Of a stretch of 64,000 nucleotides of DNA, positions 1-13,400 are shown in pieces. Every line of letters starts with the position of its first letter. Positions within the stretch are counted from its first letter, which is position 1. The position numbers and the translations under genes are program-made. Location of the stretch: the NCBI GenBank assembly GCA_013398615.1, contig VZSR01003798.1, positions 7,091,514 through 7,155,513 of the forward strand, read 5' to 3'. Under the pieces are notes generated by a model. That model was not told the DNA's origin. It ran no database searches and saw only the letters and a list, made by a program, of their open reading frames with translations. The DNA is from Brachypodius melanocephalos (Eukaryota > Chordata > Aves > Passeriformes > Pycnonotidae).

Positions 1-3000
1 TATTTGTTTTTGTTTGTAGGCTTTTGAGTGGTCACTGCAAGCAATTAGATGCTTTTGCATGAGGTGAATGAGAGTCTGAGGTACCACTTTTACAGAAGTT
101 AATCTTTGGGTCTGATAATCCATGCTTTGCAAAGGTTAAGCGTGGTCACAAGTAGTAATTACAGTTTCAAAGTAACATCTATTAATAGTGTATGTAGACA
201 AGCATGGAAAACTGAGTGCTTATTATCAGTGATCTCCTTGATACCAGTATACAATCTGTGCATCTTTGTTCTTGCTTAGCAAGAGTGGAGAGGTTGTAGT
301 GAAATGTTCTCTTGTTCCTCGTGTAACCTTGAGTACAAGAGCAGTCAGCTGTACTTAGCAGCATACAACCCTTTAACACTGGAGGCTTTGTCTATGCCAG
401 GTGTTCCTGGGTTTATGATATTCTGGCTCAGATTAGTTATAAAAGTTGCTAATGTTCTGTCTCTTCCTAAAACCTGAACTGTCTCTTTTCTGTCCATCTG
501 CCACTTCTGAGTTTGCACTTTCTCTAGTGTGTGTCTTTTCCACTAGTGTGATTCTTTCACTGTCTTTCTGATGTCTTAAATCTGAAATACAGCTTTCTTA
601 AGAATCCAAATTCTATTTTTAATTTTTGTATGGAAGGATTTAAACTTGCTAACTATTAAAATTGGAAATGAAGAAAAGACTTCTCTAACTCTTTCTTTTT
701 GTAACATTTCTGCTAGGAGTGTCTAGTAGAAGTACTTGATTTTAGCCTAAATTAAGTCTGTGCATGAAACAAAAATAAAAAGCTGTTCAACAGGAATAGA
801 CAGGAACATAGTAGATATTAAATGACTTGTCAAGTGAGTTCAAAGAACATCTTATATAAGTCTGTGGTCACTAGTGTGAGTATTTTGTTTTTGTTATGAA
901 GTCATACAAATTCTACTTCAAATTGCAATTTAAAACTTTGCTTTGTTTGAGCAGGAAGAAAATTGGAGACTCACTGGAATGAGTGGAAAGCTTTAAAATG
1001 TATGGATTCTCTTGGTGCTGAGGAAGTTGGAACTCCTGTGTTTTGAAAAATGCAGCAGCTGTGTGTTCTGCTGCTACAGGAACAAAGAGGTCGCTGCCCT
1101 TACAGATCTGCTTGCATAGCTGGTCCTTAACCATATTCACTTTTTTTAACTCAAAGCATTCTGATGAAACTGGGTCAGAGTGTAACTACACATGTAGCTG
1201 TGCTGGCAAATGTGAACCAGCTGCAGTGCTTTAGCAAGGGTGAGCTGTAAGATGAAATGACATGTCTGACTGCAAGCAGCAAGCTGGGCTGAGCTGTAAT
1301 GACTGAGGCCCCTATTCAAATCTGCCAGTTCTTCTTGGCTCCATAGCAAGTTGCTGGGACATGATAATGCCTTAAAGCAGCTACAAATGACTGCTCAGTG
1401 AATGTAAATTGGAGCCTTTTGGGAGACAGCAATGGAGTAAAAAAAAAAAAAAAACAAAAACAGGACTGTTCTGTAGCTTGCTGTTCATTTGTGAGTCTAG
1501 TGCTTCATACCCTGAGTAGTGTCCTGCTTCCAGCAGGACTTCTGAGCAGCAAATTTCGATATGAACTGCTATCCTCCATCACAGGATGCTTTGGCACCTT
1601 CTGCAGCAAGATTCAACAGAACTTTGCTCTTGGACTTTTATTTGCCCTTTGTTTTGATAAGCCTGTAGAGAAACGCATTTCCTATTTATTGCTTTTTGTA
1701 CCAGCATGCCTTGTCATATGTTGGGACAGGTGGTATTGGTAGTCTGTGTCAGTACATGGTGCAAAGTGAAATGTATTTTTGTGTGCCCAACATTGTCTTA
1801 TTTTTGCCCGAAATGAAGCTTTGTATGTTTAAGCAGTACACATTACCACTTCAGCAGTTTCTTCCTTGCTTCATTAGCACAAAGAGAAAATGACCATTAG
1901 TGTTTGTGCTTCTTAAGTCAGTGCTGAACTGCTTCATTATAAAGGTGATTATGATAGTGGGTGCAATATTTTATTCCCTTATTGGAATTGGATTTATCAT
2001 TTGATGTGTGTGTCAGGTAAAACTGTCAGTGTGCTGATTTCGACAGTGAAGAGTAGCTCACACTCAGTGTTCTGCTTTCTCTTTGAGCAGCATTTTTGAA
2101 GCTGGCATCAGAATGGTTCAAACTGTGTCTGCTGTGCTGCTGAGGCACAATGCTGTTTGGGTGGTCTCAGCTTTAGCTTTTGGGAGGGATCCTTCCCATA
2201 CCAGTCACAGAGTTTAGACTGCTTGCAGAACACAAGACTGTACTGCAGGATATGAGGATCTGCTTGTTTTCCTTACCACAACTTGAAGTATGAGGGTAAC
2301 TGGTATTCAAGAGACCTTTTTCTTTGGGGAAGACATCTGAAGAGAATGCTGGCTTCTGTGCTACATTTTTTTTTCCCCTTGTCTAGAATGGAGTGGATGG
2401 GGAAGGAGGGTAAAAGAGATTATTCTTAAACCTTGTGTGTTTAATCCTGCTAAATGCTGCTCTCTCTGATCTTACTGATTAACATTTGAAGCCTATAAAT
2501 CTATGGTATCAGTTATTTGAAACTAGTACCATATAAACATTTTAATTAAAAGGAAAATAGGAAAGGGGGGTGGGGAGGAAGACCAATATCACAGTGCCTG
2601 CTCTGTGGGGAAGAGATGTCCACAAGTATTTTGTTACTTGCTTTGCAGACTATTGGAAGATGTTTCTTTCTCCCGAGAACTTCATGTGCAGAAGTGTCTG
2701 CTTTAGTGTTTCTGCGGCTTCAACTCTATATATTTTATAGGCATGTTCTTTGAGTATTTTTTTGCTTAGTACACAGAGGAGTTTACTCTGAGGATGTGCT
2801 ATGGTGAGGGAGGAAAGGTAGGACCTGTAGCAGCAGCAGCAGTAAGAGGGCATTATTAAATAAAGTTGTGTATTACAGGAGTAATAGGAACAGGTAGACT
2901 GTGAACACCTTATTTGTAGGAAAAGGAGGACAGCCTGCAGAGCTGTGTGCTGCCATGCTTATAGTGGCATCTTTAAGAAAACAGAGGTAATTTTAGCTGA

Positions 3001-6000
3001 AGCTTCGCAATTTTTAGCTAATAGAGAGAGTTTTTCCATTACCTTCAATGAAGTAGATGTTCTAGGGTTGCCCTGAGAGGAATTGTTGAAGGCTCTTGCA
3101 CTTCTCTCTAGTCTGCTCCTTCTCATTAGTGCTTGTACAACTGGTTATACGACTATTTTATAAAGCAAAGCAGGGAATGTGCTTAAAATATTGTAAAGAG
3201 CTCTGTTGTTTTGTTTTGTTTTGTTTTTTTCTTTAAGATAAATCAATTCTGCATTCCGAATAACCTTCAGAATTCATAGCATTACCCTGTGAATGCTATG
3301 CAGGTACAGCTCTAGGGGAACAAGCAGAGCCCAGAGGCATTTCCAGGAGCTTAACAAGCTCCACGTTTTTGTGGCACCTCAAACTGAGGGGGACATACAC
3401 GTAGTCATGTTGATCGGCCTTGTTGTCACTTCAGCTGTGAAGCTGCTTCGAGTGTCATACTGAAGCCAAGCTAGGGGAGACCATTTTTGAAATTATGGAT
3501 GGTGTATGCACTTGGGATTTATTTTACAGTAGGCTTGATGCTCAGCAAGGGCTTTCTGCCCCTAAAAAGTCCTATTTTTAGCCATGTCACTTCCTGTGCA
3601 GTGTATGTCATTTCTCTGGAGTTGATCTTCTATGAGATCAGCAAGCTCTCCAGTGCACCAGAACAAATATTTGTGTTGTTTCCATGAGATGTCTGAGCTG
3701 ATGTGGCTGCAGGCAGGGATGGGGGACAGCAGTGGCCAGAGCTGTGGGAGCAGGCTCACCCCTCTGACAGCGCTGTTTTGAGCAGTGCCTGCCCACCTCT
3801 ACTGCTTATGGGATGTTTGGGCTCGGTGATACTGCGGGTCTTCCTTGCTGAGGATTTACGGACAGTTTTGAAACAAAAATCGTCTGAAGCTGAGCCAAGA
3901 ACTGGGCTGATGGGAGGTCCTTCCCTCCCCCAAAAACATCTGTTCAGTGGTCTCAGTGCTCGTGTTTGCTGCTTTGGGGCCCGAGTGCGGCTGCTCTGAT
4001 GGTGGCTGTTTGACTGGAGCAGCGAGGAGGTGCAGTCCCTCGGCAGGGCTGTGTCATCCAGCCCCTGCCCTCCCGTGGGACTGCGTGTGTACAGGGAGGC
4101 ATGGCTCAGTGCAGTGGCAGGAACTGCCACTACTTGGGTCTCTTTCCATTCTGTTTTCAATGCCTGATTTTGGCTAGTGATTCTCTTAATTCTTTAGGCT
4201 TGCTCTGCTGCTGAAACAAGCATTTCCAGAAGTGTCTGCAGCTAGACCCTCTCTCCTGCCCAAACAGCACACGCGTGACAAATGAGCTCAGAAAACAATC
4301 TGTGTTGAAACTAATTGGCAGAAGGTGGAGTGGTTGATTTTTTAAAGTTTGATCATTTCCTTGTTTCATTTTGGTGTATTTGAGCACTGAAAGGGAGGGC
4401 TAAACATGGGAGAGCTGATTGTATTGGTTTGGCATTCTGTGGCTTTAGGGTTCAAATAGATGAGTTCAACCGTCCCAGGAGCTTACATGCTGCTAAAACA
4501 TGTGTTGTCCCTCCTGGTCACGTATCCTCCCTCACATCAATTCCAGAGGCTCTCCTGTGTTGGACTTCCTACTTGTGTTTTTGTATGTGAACTGATTGAG
4601 CTCATTGAACTGTCAGAAAACTTTGTGTTGGTGATGGTCCTTTCTTTTCCTGATAGGTTTTTTTGGTTGCTCACAGCAGTAATTGTGTGGGTGAGGGGGA
4701 TTGTACCCAATTGTCTCCTTGATACTCAGCAAGCTGTTGTCTTGGTGCAAGTTCTCCTTTGACTTCATAACATTGCATCAGGTTGATCCTATCTCTTATT
4801 CATTGTATTTCTCGAATATTAGCAACCAATGAAAGATCTTCCACTTCCTGTGGCCCTTATTAAAATTCTTCAGAAGAATCCCTGGCACTTCCCTTGGAGA
4901 TTGAAGTATTCTGGAGCCTCATGCCAGTGGCTTGTGCTTTGACTGGTGACAGGATCCACTTGTTAATGAACTTGGGAACTGGCTTAGCTGGAACTCAGGC
5001 CTGCTTTTCTTGTTTTTCGTCTGGGCATCTTTGAGCACCTTTCACAGTTTGTTTACTGAATTGGAGCAGAACTTTTTTTTTTTTTTTTAACATCCATGTT
5101 AGAGATTGTTATTCTGTGTTTACGTTAGCACCTGATCCCTTCAGCAATCTTATGTTGGGGAATGTTAGCAGTGGCTGGTGCAGTTAGTGAGTTCCTGCGT
5201 GCTGCTTGAAGCTAATATTAAACAGAAAGAAAACCATGGTACAATCTGGAAGTTAGTATAGGGTTCTTTAATATGCTGCTGCCTAAAGTTAAACGTATTG
5301 TGATAGATATTGAATCTCTATTAGCTCTTGAAATATTCAGTCAAAAGCGTTTTTAATTAGTCTTTCAATCTTAAACATTCTATGCCAAAAGTGACTTGTG
5401 TAAGGTTTCAGCTTTAAATTGGTTCTGGTTACCAAAGCACAGCAAACTCATATTCATTTGCGCTCCCCTGAAATGGCTTCTCTGAAATGTTGGGCCCAGC
5501 ATAAGAATTAAATTCCACATGCACTACTTGCAGTTTCATTCTGAAAGACTGTCTGGAGAAAAGCAGGAATGAAAGTGCTCTTTCAGCTACAAGTACAGTA
5601 CTTCAGCAAAAATCAAATTTAGCTGTCGTGTGAGGTCAATGGGGGCTTTGTATGTCGAAAGCAAGTGCTTCTCTGTTGGGATGGGGGAGTGTAGTCAACA
5701 GCTGAAATAAGCTTAATTGCAGGTTGAAGCTGAAAAAGATACTATCAGATTTTGTCTTCCTGCCTGTACATCTTCCTTGTCTTGTATCTTGAATTCTTCC
5801 TCATCTGTAGAGTGCCTTATTGCTGTGGGCAGAAGACTGGACTTGTTTCTGTGTTGCTGTTGGCTTTGCAACCCAGAGGTTTGCTCCTGGTATCAATTTC
5901 ATAGGTTTTGGGGAAATAAAAGCAAAATGGAGTGGATGTGGGTGTGAGAGAAGATGAGGAGATTTCTCTGGAAACAAAATAATGGGAAAGTTGTTTGTGT

Positions 6001-7252
6001 TTGGCTTCAAATACGTATTATGTAAAAGGAAATATTTTTTACTGTGATACTTCTCACTGTGGTTTAATCTAGTTTTATAACATGGCAATTGGTGAAGTAT
6101 TCAAGTGTCTTGAAACCCCTTTCCCTCTGGATTCTTTTCTTTTTGTTTGAAATGTATACTGATGTTACTTGCAAGATTGATTTTATTTTTTCGGTAACGT
6201 TTCTTATCTTTGGCTTGACTTGCAAGAATTAAAGTTACCTATGCTTCAGCTTACTTTTTAACCAGGAAATGGTAGACCCAAGTTGATCTTGAATTAAATA
6301 TACATAGCTGATACCTTGATGTACCTAGTTTCTTAATGAGAAGCTGTTTTTTCTTTCAAAATTGGTTTAAAAGTGCAGTTGTATATTTATGGGGGAGGGG
6401 AAAATGGAAAATAATTTTATCTCATGAAATGTCATGTCAAAAGTGATTTGCAAGTTAGACCGCTTGGTAATAGTTAGGAGCCTCAGAACACTGATGGAAA
6501 TTGTCATTTGTTGTAATTTTCTTGTAATATCTGGCAAATATAATACAAAGCAGGGGAAAACAAGGATACAATTTTCATGAAAACCAACAACTCATATATC
6601 ATATGTCTTTTAACTCATATATCCCTTGTCATTTTATGATATTTTCACACAGAATTTATAAATAGGAGGTTGTGTACATGGTCTAATATTTTTTGACTGC
6701 AAGGGTGATTTTCTCTTAGTGTGTGAAAAATCATAATATGGGGTTTGTGGTAACCAGTTGTGTCGTCTTTCACTAATGACACAGTGACTAAACAGTGACA
6801 TGTGAATTCATGTGACTGTTGTTAATTATAATTACTATGCAGCAAGAAAGCCTGTGTAACCATGCTTGTTTCTTATTTTAGACTTCTCATGCACAGTGTA
6901 AAGTGTTCAGGTCTCAGCATAAGTGCTTCCCTCCCCTACTCCCCTTACCTGATTGCCAGAAGCACTAATACTTCCAATATTTGCTAAAATTACTTTTCTT
7001 TGTGGGGTGTATATTGAAAATAAATTGTTGGGGCTGGGAGGGTGGGACATGCAAAGCCTACATATGACTGTATTTATGTTATTGGGCAGACTTTATAGAC
7101 TTTTTGGGAAAGGGCACCAAGTTACCCACAAGGCATTTTTTCTGGAAAGTCTTTTTGCTGAGCTATAGGAAATTCCAGGTTTTCAAATGTCAGCTGTAAA
7201 AGAAGGGTTTTCTCAGGCCTCTAAATACTGGGTTGTGTGTTATCAATTTCAG
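1..7252 (+). other. ZFAND6: Non-coding sequence 5' of the ZFAND6 start exon, probably a 5' intron
   Basis: No supportable coding exon lies here; the open frames are short, AT-rich and resemble no protein I recognise. CpG dinucleotides are sparse throughout, so the housekeeping-type promoter expected for ZFAND6 is probably left of the window and this stretch is most likely a 5'-UTR intron. That is an inference from the splice acceptor at 7251-7252. The stretch holds a 16-A run at 1439-1454, a TTTTG pentamer repeat near 3204-3231 and a 16-T run at 5073-5088. I cannot locate any additional 5'-UTR exon from sequence alone. Confidence 0.6.
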
Positions 7253-7271
7253 GTTTATAGAAGAAGGGAGA

Positions 7272-7422
7272 ATGGCTCAAGAAACTAACCGTAGCCAAGT
7301 GCCTATGCTTTGTTCCACTGGCTGCGGATTTTACGGGAATCCTCGCACAAATGGCATGTGTTCAGTGTGCTACAAAGAACACCTCCAAAGGCAGAACAGT
7401 AATGGTAGAATTAGCCCTCCTG
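7272..7422 (+). CDS. ZFAND6: ZFAND6 coding exon 1 (start and A20 finger)
   Basis: The exon begins at 7253 after an AG acceptor, with 19 nt of 5' UTR before the ATG at 7272. It encodes residues 1-50 plus one base, including the whole A20 zinc finger. The donor is GTAAGT at 7423. Confidence 0.95.
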
Positions 7423-10400
7423 GTAAGTAACCCCAACACACGTGTGTGTGAACAGCTCAACCTGGCACAGAGGGCAGCAGCTTCCTGGCCATGCCCAGAT
7501 ACTGATTGTTGGAGCATTGGTGCAAATCATTTCATTCCAGCATATCACCTGATGGAAAGAGCTTGGATGGAATGCTCATAATGTGATTGTGCTGCCAGTA
7601 ATCTGCTCAGAAGTAGACTCTTGCTAATACCTTTTGCATTCATTTGAGTGTTTCTGATTTGAAATTATAAAAATACAGAAAAAACACTGCACCAACATGT
7701 TTTTGCTGAGATTACTGACAGAGATGGGATTGATCTTGGGGAATGTTTGTGAAAAGCATTTTAAGTAGAAGTATTTCACCTCTGCGGCCTCATGCTGAAG
7801 GATTAACCTGTAAACACTTGATAGTGATGCCTTTTCCTTTTGAAGGCCTTCAGGGGCTTTTGTATACATCTTTTCAAAACTGCCCCTGAAGGCCTTCAAA
7901 TAAAGATCTGCTCTTATAGTGCCTCTTTACTAAAATTATCTTGAGTTTAATTTCCAGGTTAGTAAAAGGCAACAATAGTTTCTCCTTAACTTCACATACT
8001 TTCTGTTCTTTTTGGCCCAGTGCGCTGTGTACTGTTGCCTTTCCTTTTAAATTGAAGCAATAGCTTCTATTGAAATCCGGGGATCTGTGTTCTAGACCTT
8101 CAAAATGCATCTGGAGTTGGCATTAGGGTGCTATACTGGTGTTCTCACAGATCCATCTTGGTTTTTTAAAAAAAGCACCAGCTTCTCATGTCAGAGTACA
8201 GCAGTTCATGCTGTGAAAGCTGCTTGTAGATGCTTTAATTAGCAAAAAATAGTAACTGTTTTAAAGCTCCAGCTTCAAAATTTTCTGCAGTGTAAGTTCT
8301 GGAGGCCTGGGGCTGGAACGAGATCAAAATATGGCCAAACATAATTTTTTTTTTTTTGTAAAAATACATTTCTTTGTGGGGTAGGCAGAGATTCAATTAC
8401 TTTTCTAACTGGTGTTTTAGGGGTCGAAGAGTAAATGTGCTGTGTAACTTTTTAAATCCGGGAGGCAGCATAACACATTTTCCCTGGGTGTGTCTTACAG
8501 CAGCCTCTGTCAGTAGTATCACCGAGTCCTTACCGGTCCAGTGCACAGAGGGCAGTGCCCAGGAAACTCAGTCCACTTTAGATTCTACATCGACTCCATC
8601 TATGCAGCCAAGGTAAGGTGCTTCGGTCTGCTCTGTGTCTTTACAGAAAAATCTCTGTCAAAATGATTAAATGAAGTGTGCTGATCCTGCATAATTAAAT
8701 GCTGGAACCAGGGTTAGGGAAAGGTGTAAGATTTCAGTGCTAACTTTAAAGCATGGGAGCTCAGAGTGAATGCTAGCAGATCTCTGTGCTTCATCTGGCA
8801 TTCAAATGGAAATTTGCCTTTAGAATTTAGCCTCAAATAGAAGGTGTCAGCTTCTGTTCTGCAGAGATTTGTCTGACTGTTCTGCTGCTTCCACAACTTG
8901 GAGTTGTGCATTTACTAAAGGAGAACTCTCTTCATCCTAGAAATTTGAGGATTTTGTAAAATGGCAGGGAGCTGTTTACTAGAGCCCTCATAAATAAATC
9001 TATGATAATGTGTTAACAAGCCTTGCTTTGCAAGAAGTGGAGAGTACTAGAACAGGGTAAAGACACGAGTCTTGGTACAACTTGTACTACTGAACTGATC
9101 TCTTATTAAACAAGTAATTTCCATCTGGATTATTCAAGGATGCGTAATGTCCTCTTGTAAATCACTCAGACTTATTAAGTATTCTCTATTTGTAAAAGCT
9201 AAATGTTTGTTTATATTTAGTAGCTCCATTTCAGTTTAGAGTGACACAACCAACAGCAACTTAAGTGCTTTGGAAATCTTCTGAGTGAAAAGTGTTAGTG
9301 TGTTATACCCTATGGAAGCTAAACTTGCAGTAATACTCATTTCAACTTTTCTTTAAAAAAATGAATGTAGTAGAACACAAGCTGAGGGTGATTTCATCAG
9401 TTACTGCTGACTGATTCTGCTCAGACTGTTTTCTGGTCCCTAGCTTTTTATAGGAGGTGTTATCTCATGCTTGGATCCTGCATATGAACTGAGAGCTAGG
9501 TGCCATGCTTGATGCTATATTTAGTTTTTCCATTCTGAGGTTTCTAGTTGGGGTAGAAAATACATATCTTACCCTGAAACAACTCTTCTGGTGTGTGTAA
9601 AAAAAAAAAAAGTTCATCCAGGTCAATGCACAGATGTGAACCAATTACAGTGCCTTGCCTTTGTTCTCTCACAACTTCAATAAAACTATGAAAGAAGAGA
9701 AGTACCTCACTGATCACTGGCTTGATTACTGTCTGCAGGAGAAATGAGTGGATGGTTGCTCTTGGACTTGTGCTTCAAAAAAATCAATGTCACTTGCTTG
9801 GATTTTTTTTTCCTTCAAAATAAAAAAGCAGAAATTAAATTTCAGTCTCTGGAAGTACCTCAGACTTACGATACTCTGAGGACAGATAAAATTAATTGAC
9901 AATGCCCTTTTGTAGGCAGCCAGACGGGCAGTTCAAGACCTACATGCAGTTCTTGGCAATTAAAATTGCAACTCCGAGTGCTCTGGTTGTGCCATGGAGT
10001 GCTGGTTCGTGGGCTGTTGGATAATCTGGTTTTTGCCTTCAGAGTGAATCCCTCAGTGGAAAGGAAGAAGGAAAAATAGAAATGAGATAATGCCACTTCT
10101 TGCTTGGGGCTTGAGCTCTGTCTTGTTCTATAGGAGAGCTGCTGGATGAGCAGCTTGGCTGGGAGTGATGGCTAGTGTTGAATTGCTCTCTCTCAGCTGC
10201 TCAGGGTGTTCATTGGTGAGTGTTCAGCCGTGCTGTGATTTAGCAGTATGGCTAAAGGTTGGGAAGTTTGGCCTGCACCACTTCACCCTGTGAAAATCCA
10301 AGGGGTTCTGTGTACAGCTGCTGCAGCTTTATTACTGGAAGCATTGACATGCTGCAATTTTCTTGTTCAGAAAACTGAAAATCACCAGAACACTGAAACT

Positions 10401-13400
10401 ATCTCCTCTACAATTATCTTGCTGACTTGTTATAAGGATCCTTGCATATTGAATGTTGCATTGTTGCAACAGTTGTTGTGTGGAATGATGGTATGCCAAA
10501 CTGCCCAAAATATTTTTCCTTTTTTTTTTTTTTAGTGGAACTGAATTGTTGCATTCAGAATAAATTACAAAATATGTTTACCTTTTTTGTCAGTTCAGAT
10601 TGTGACAGTTTTAAGTGGTTACAGAAACCAGTGAAAAGTTGTGGGATACTTTTTCATCAAGAGGTGCTCTAATGTATCTCTTACAGGAAAAGAATGTGGA
10701 AATGCATCATAAAAATCATAACTTTCTTCTTTTGCCCCCAGCCCTGTGTCAAGTCAGTCACTTTTAACAGAATCCGTAGCATCATCCCAACCGGATAGTA
10801 CAGCTGTGGACAAAACAGTACCTGAGACAGAAGGGTTGCAAGGTTGGTGCCTAGTTTTCAGTGACAGAACTTATGAATCATGTTTTTTAAACTTTGACTG
10901 TTCTTAATACACTCCGGTTCAAGACATGGCTGATTCTCAAACCCAAATATTCTGTGAAATCAGAAAGCAAAATAAGGATAAAGTTTCTTTTCTTAAATGG
11001 CAAGTCAAATGAAACCTTATGTTTAATTGCTGATGTCAGTGTCTGCCATAAACAAGTGTTAATTGGTGTTGGAAATGCACATCATAAATCAACATCCTGT
11101 TCTGTCTCTATGTCATGACTATTACATCTAAGTAGAGTTGTGAGTTTCAGTTATTTCTCAGAGTAACCATTTACAGCACATATCTAAACTTTATGAGCAT
11201 ATTTGTGACAGAGGGTGTTTGACATAGCCATTGCAAGAACAGGGTCAGTATCTGCCAAGGTAAGTCAGTAAATATTCTCCCTTTTGCTGAGACAGTTTAG
11301 GTTTTAGTGGGGAGGATTATTTTTCTGTGGATTAGTCTAAACATAAAAGTGTGGGTTCTTTACAGATACAACTTTTAATTCCATTTAAGCATTCTAAATA
11401 TTAGTTCTTTGACTGTATCTCTTTTGCTTCTGAGATACTTTTCTAAACCTGACCTGTCCCTTTCTGTAGGTTGAAATATAAGAGTCATTAGTCAGCTGCT
11501 GTGCTGAGTAAGGCCATCTCCTTGGTTAATAAACTTGGGAGAAAAGCTTTTAATTCCATTTTTTACCAGTTTTACTAACCTTTGAGGTGTCAACTATTAG
11601 AAACATGTTTACTCTTGAAAAGATACATTCTAGAGATACACTTTAATGCCTGTTAGGAAGTTTATATTCTGGAGCTGAGAACTCTTGTCTCAGTTTTGGC
11701 AATGCATCTACTGACTTTTCACTGGAAGGCAGAGGGAGTACTTCACTTTATTGACCCTGGCACTGTGAGGTGACATGGACCTGTGAAAAGACTTTTCCCA
11801 GCAAGTTTTCAGAGGCATGTCTCTCTTCTTACTCATTTGGATAAATCTGTGCTGCTTCTGATTCTCCATCTCTGAAGCTCATTCTCCTTGTGAGAAGATA
11901 AGAGGTTTCTCAACCAGAAATTTTGAATTTAGGTGTGTATCTGCATTTTACAGTATGTTTTTCAAGGAGCAGTGTATATCAGGTGTTTAGATTACTCAGC
12001 TGTGTCCTCTCTCCTTTTCTTTGTACACTCGTTTCTAAACTAAGAACATCACCAGTGTGTAGTTGCAGTTCTAGATTACCATTCCTATTTATAACTCTCT
12101 GGCAGGGTCAGCCTTATTTCCTTAAGAGTTCCTTCTGTGTTGTCCCTTAACTGCAAATCATAGGGAATGTTTCCAGTTTTCAAGCATTTTGATCTGAAAA
12201 TATAAGTTTGGAAGGAAAGCAGCTTAGAATGAATGCTGAGAGGGATTTCATTGAATTGCTGTCACAGTTGTGCGTCCTGAAGTTTCTTTTTTTGGAATTT
12301 GAATTTTAGGTTGCTGACAAGCATGTAATACAAACATGTGAATCCAAGTGGTTTTTTTTAGCGTTGCCTAAGTTTCTAACATTTAGAAAAAGGTAAGGTC
12401 ACAGCAATTGGTCCAAGAGTGAAGTGCATCTACTAGTATTTCTGTTGATGCAGGGGAACAGGAGAAATCATGTCAGTATTTATTTTGATAAAATCTTGCC
12501 TTGTGGGAATGTCTGTTCTGGGGCGAATTGCTCTCTGCTGCTGGTTTAGGTTAATGTATTGTGTTCAGCCGAGGTCCCCTTAACTTGCCATCTAACAAAA
12601 ATTACCAGGCCACAACAACATTGAATGAACGACTGGGTGAATAATTAAGCTTTCTTAGATTACTATTATTACTTTTCTAAAGCAGACAGATAAATGAGAC
12701 TTGAGCTGTGTGCAACACAGTTCTTGCTGTTTGCAGTCAAGCTAAAACTACAAAGGGATAAAATTCCCAAAGAGCAGTTCAGATTTGTCTTTGTTGGATT
12801 TATGCATTGCAGAAAAAGTAGAGGAAAACTCTAGTAAGTGTAGACTTTAGAGCTAGTGTTTGTATGATGATGCATGTAGAAAAGTGCACGAGCCCAGATG
12901 CTTTAAGATAGGGACTAATAAAATTTTTCTTAACTTTAATGTTCTTAAATACTGTGAACATACCTTTAAAGATGACCTAAAATGAAACTTATTAAGTACA
13001 GTCTAGCTTTTCTAGCAGCTTTCTTCTGTTCTGAGCATCTCTCCAAGTCATTTTAATTACCTCCTGGGTAATTACCTCCTTTTGCTCAATGGCCCTGTTA
13101 GGATTAACCAGTCAGGATTCCTGATTTGTTAGCCAGAGGATTAACAGGGCTGCCTCCAGGCAAATCTGCAAGCAGGTAAAGAGGTGCTTCACTTCCCTGG
13201 GATAAACAAGTTAAAACCATCCAGGTTAGGATTCATGCTTCTAGTTCAGGCTTCTTGGCTGCAGGCAGGGCTGGGGGAAGGGAGGTATTGGTTCAATGAA
13301 AGCAGGCAGCAGCATCCTGGAATCCAGATGAAGTCCAGCAGTTGGGAGTAGCTGTAACATATTTATATATTTCCTGCAAGCTCCAAGCTGTGCAGTATTG

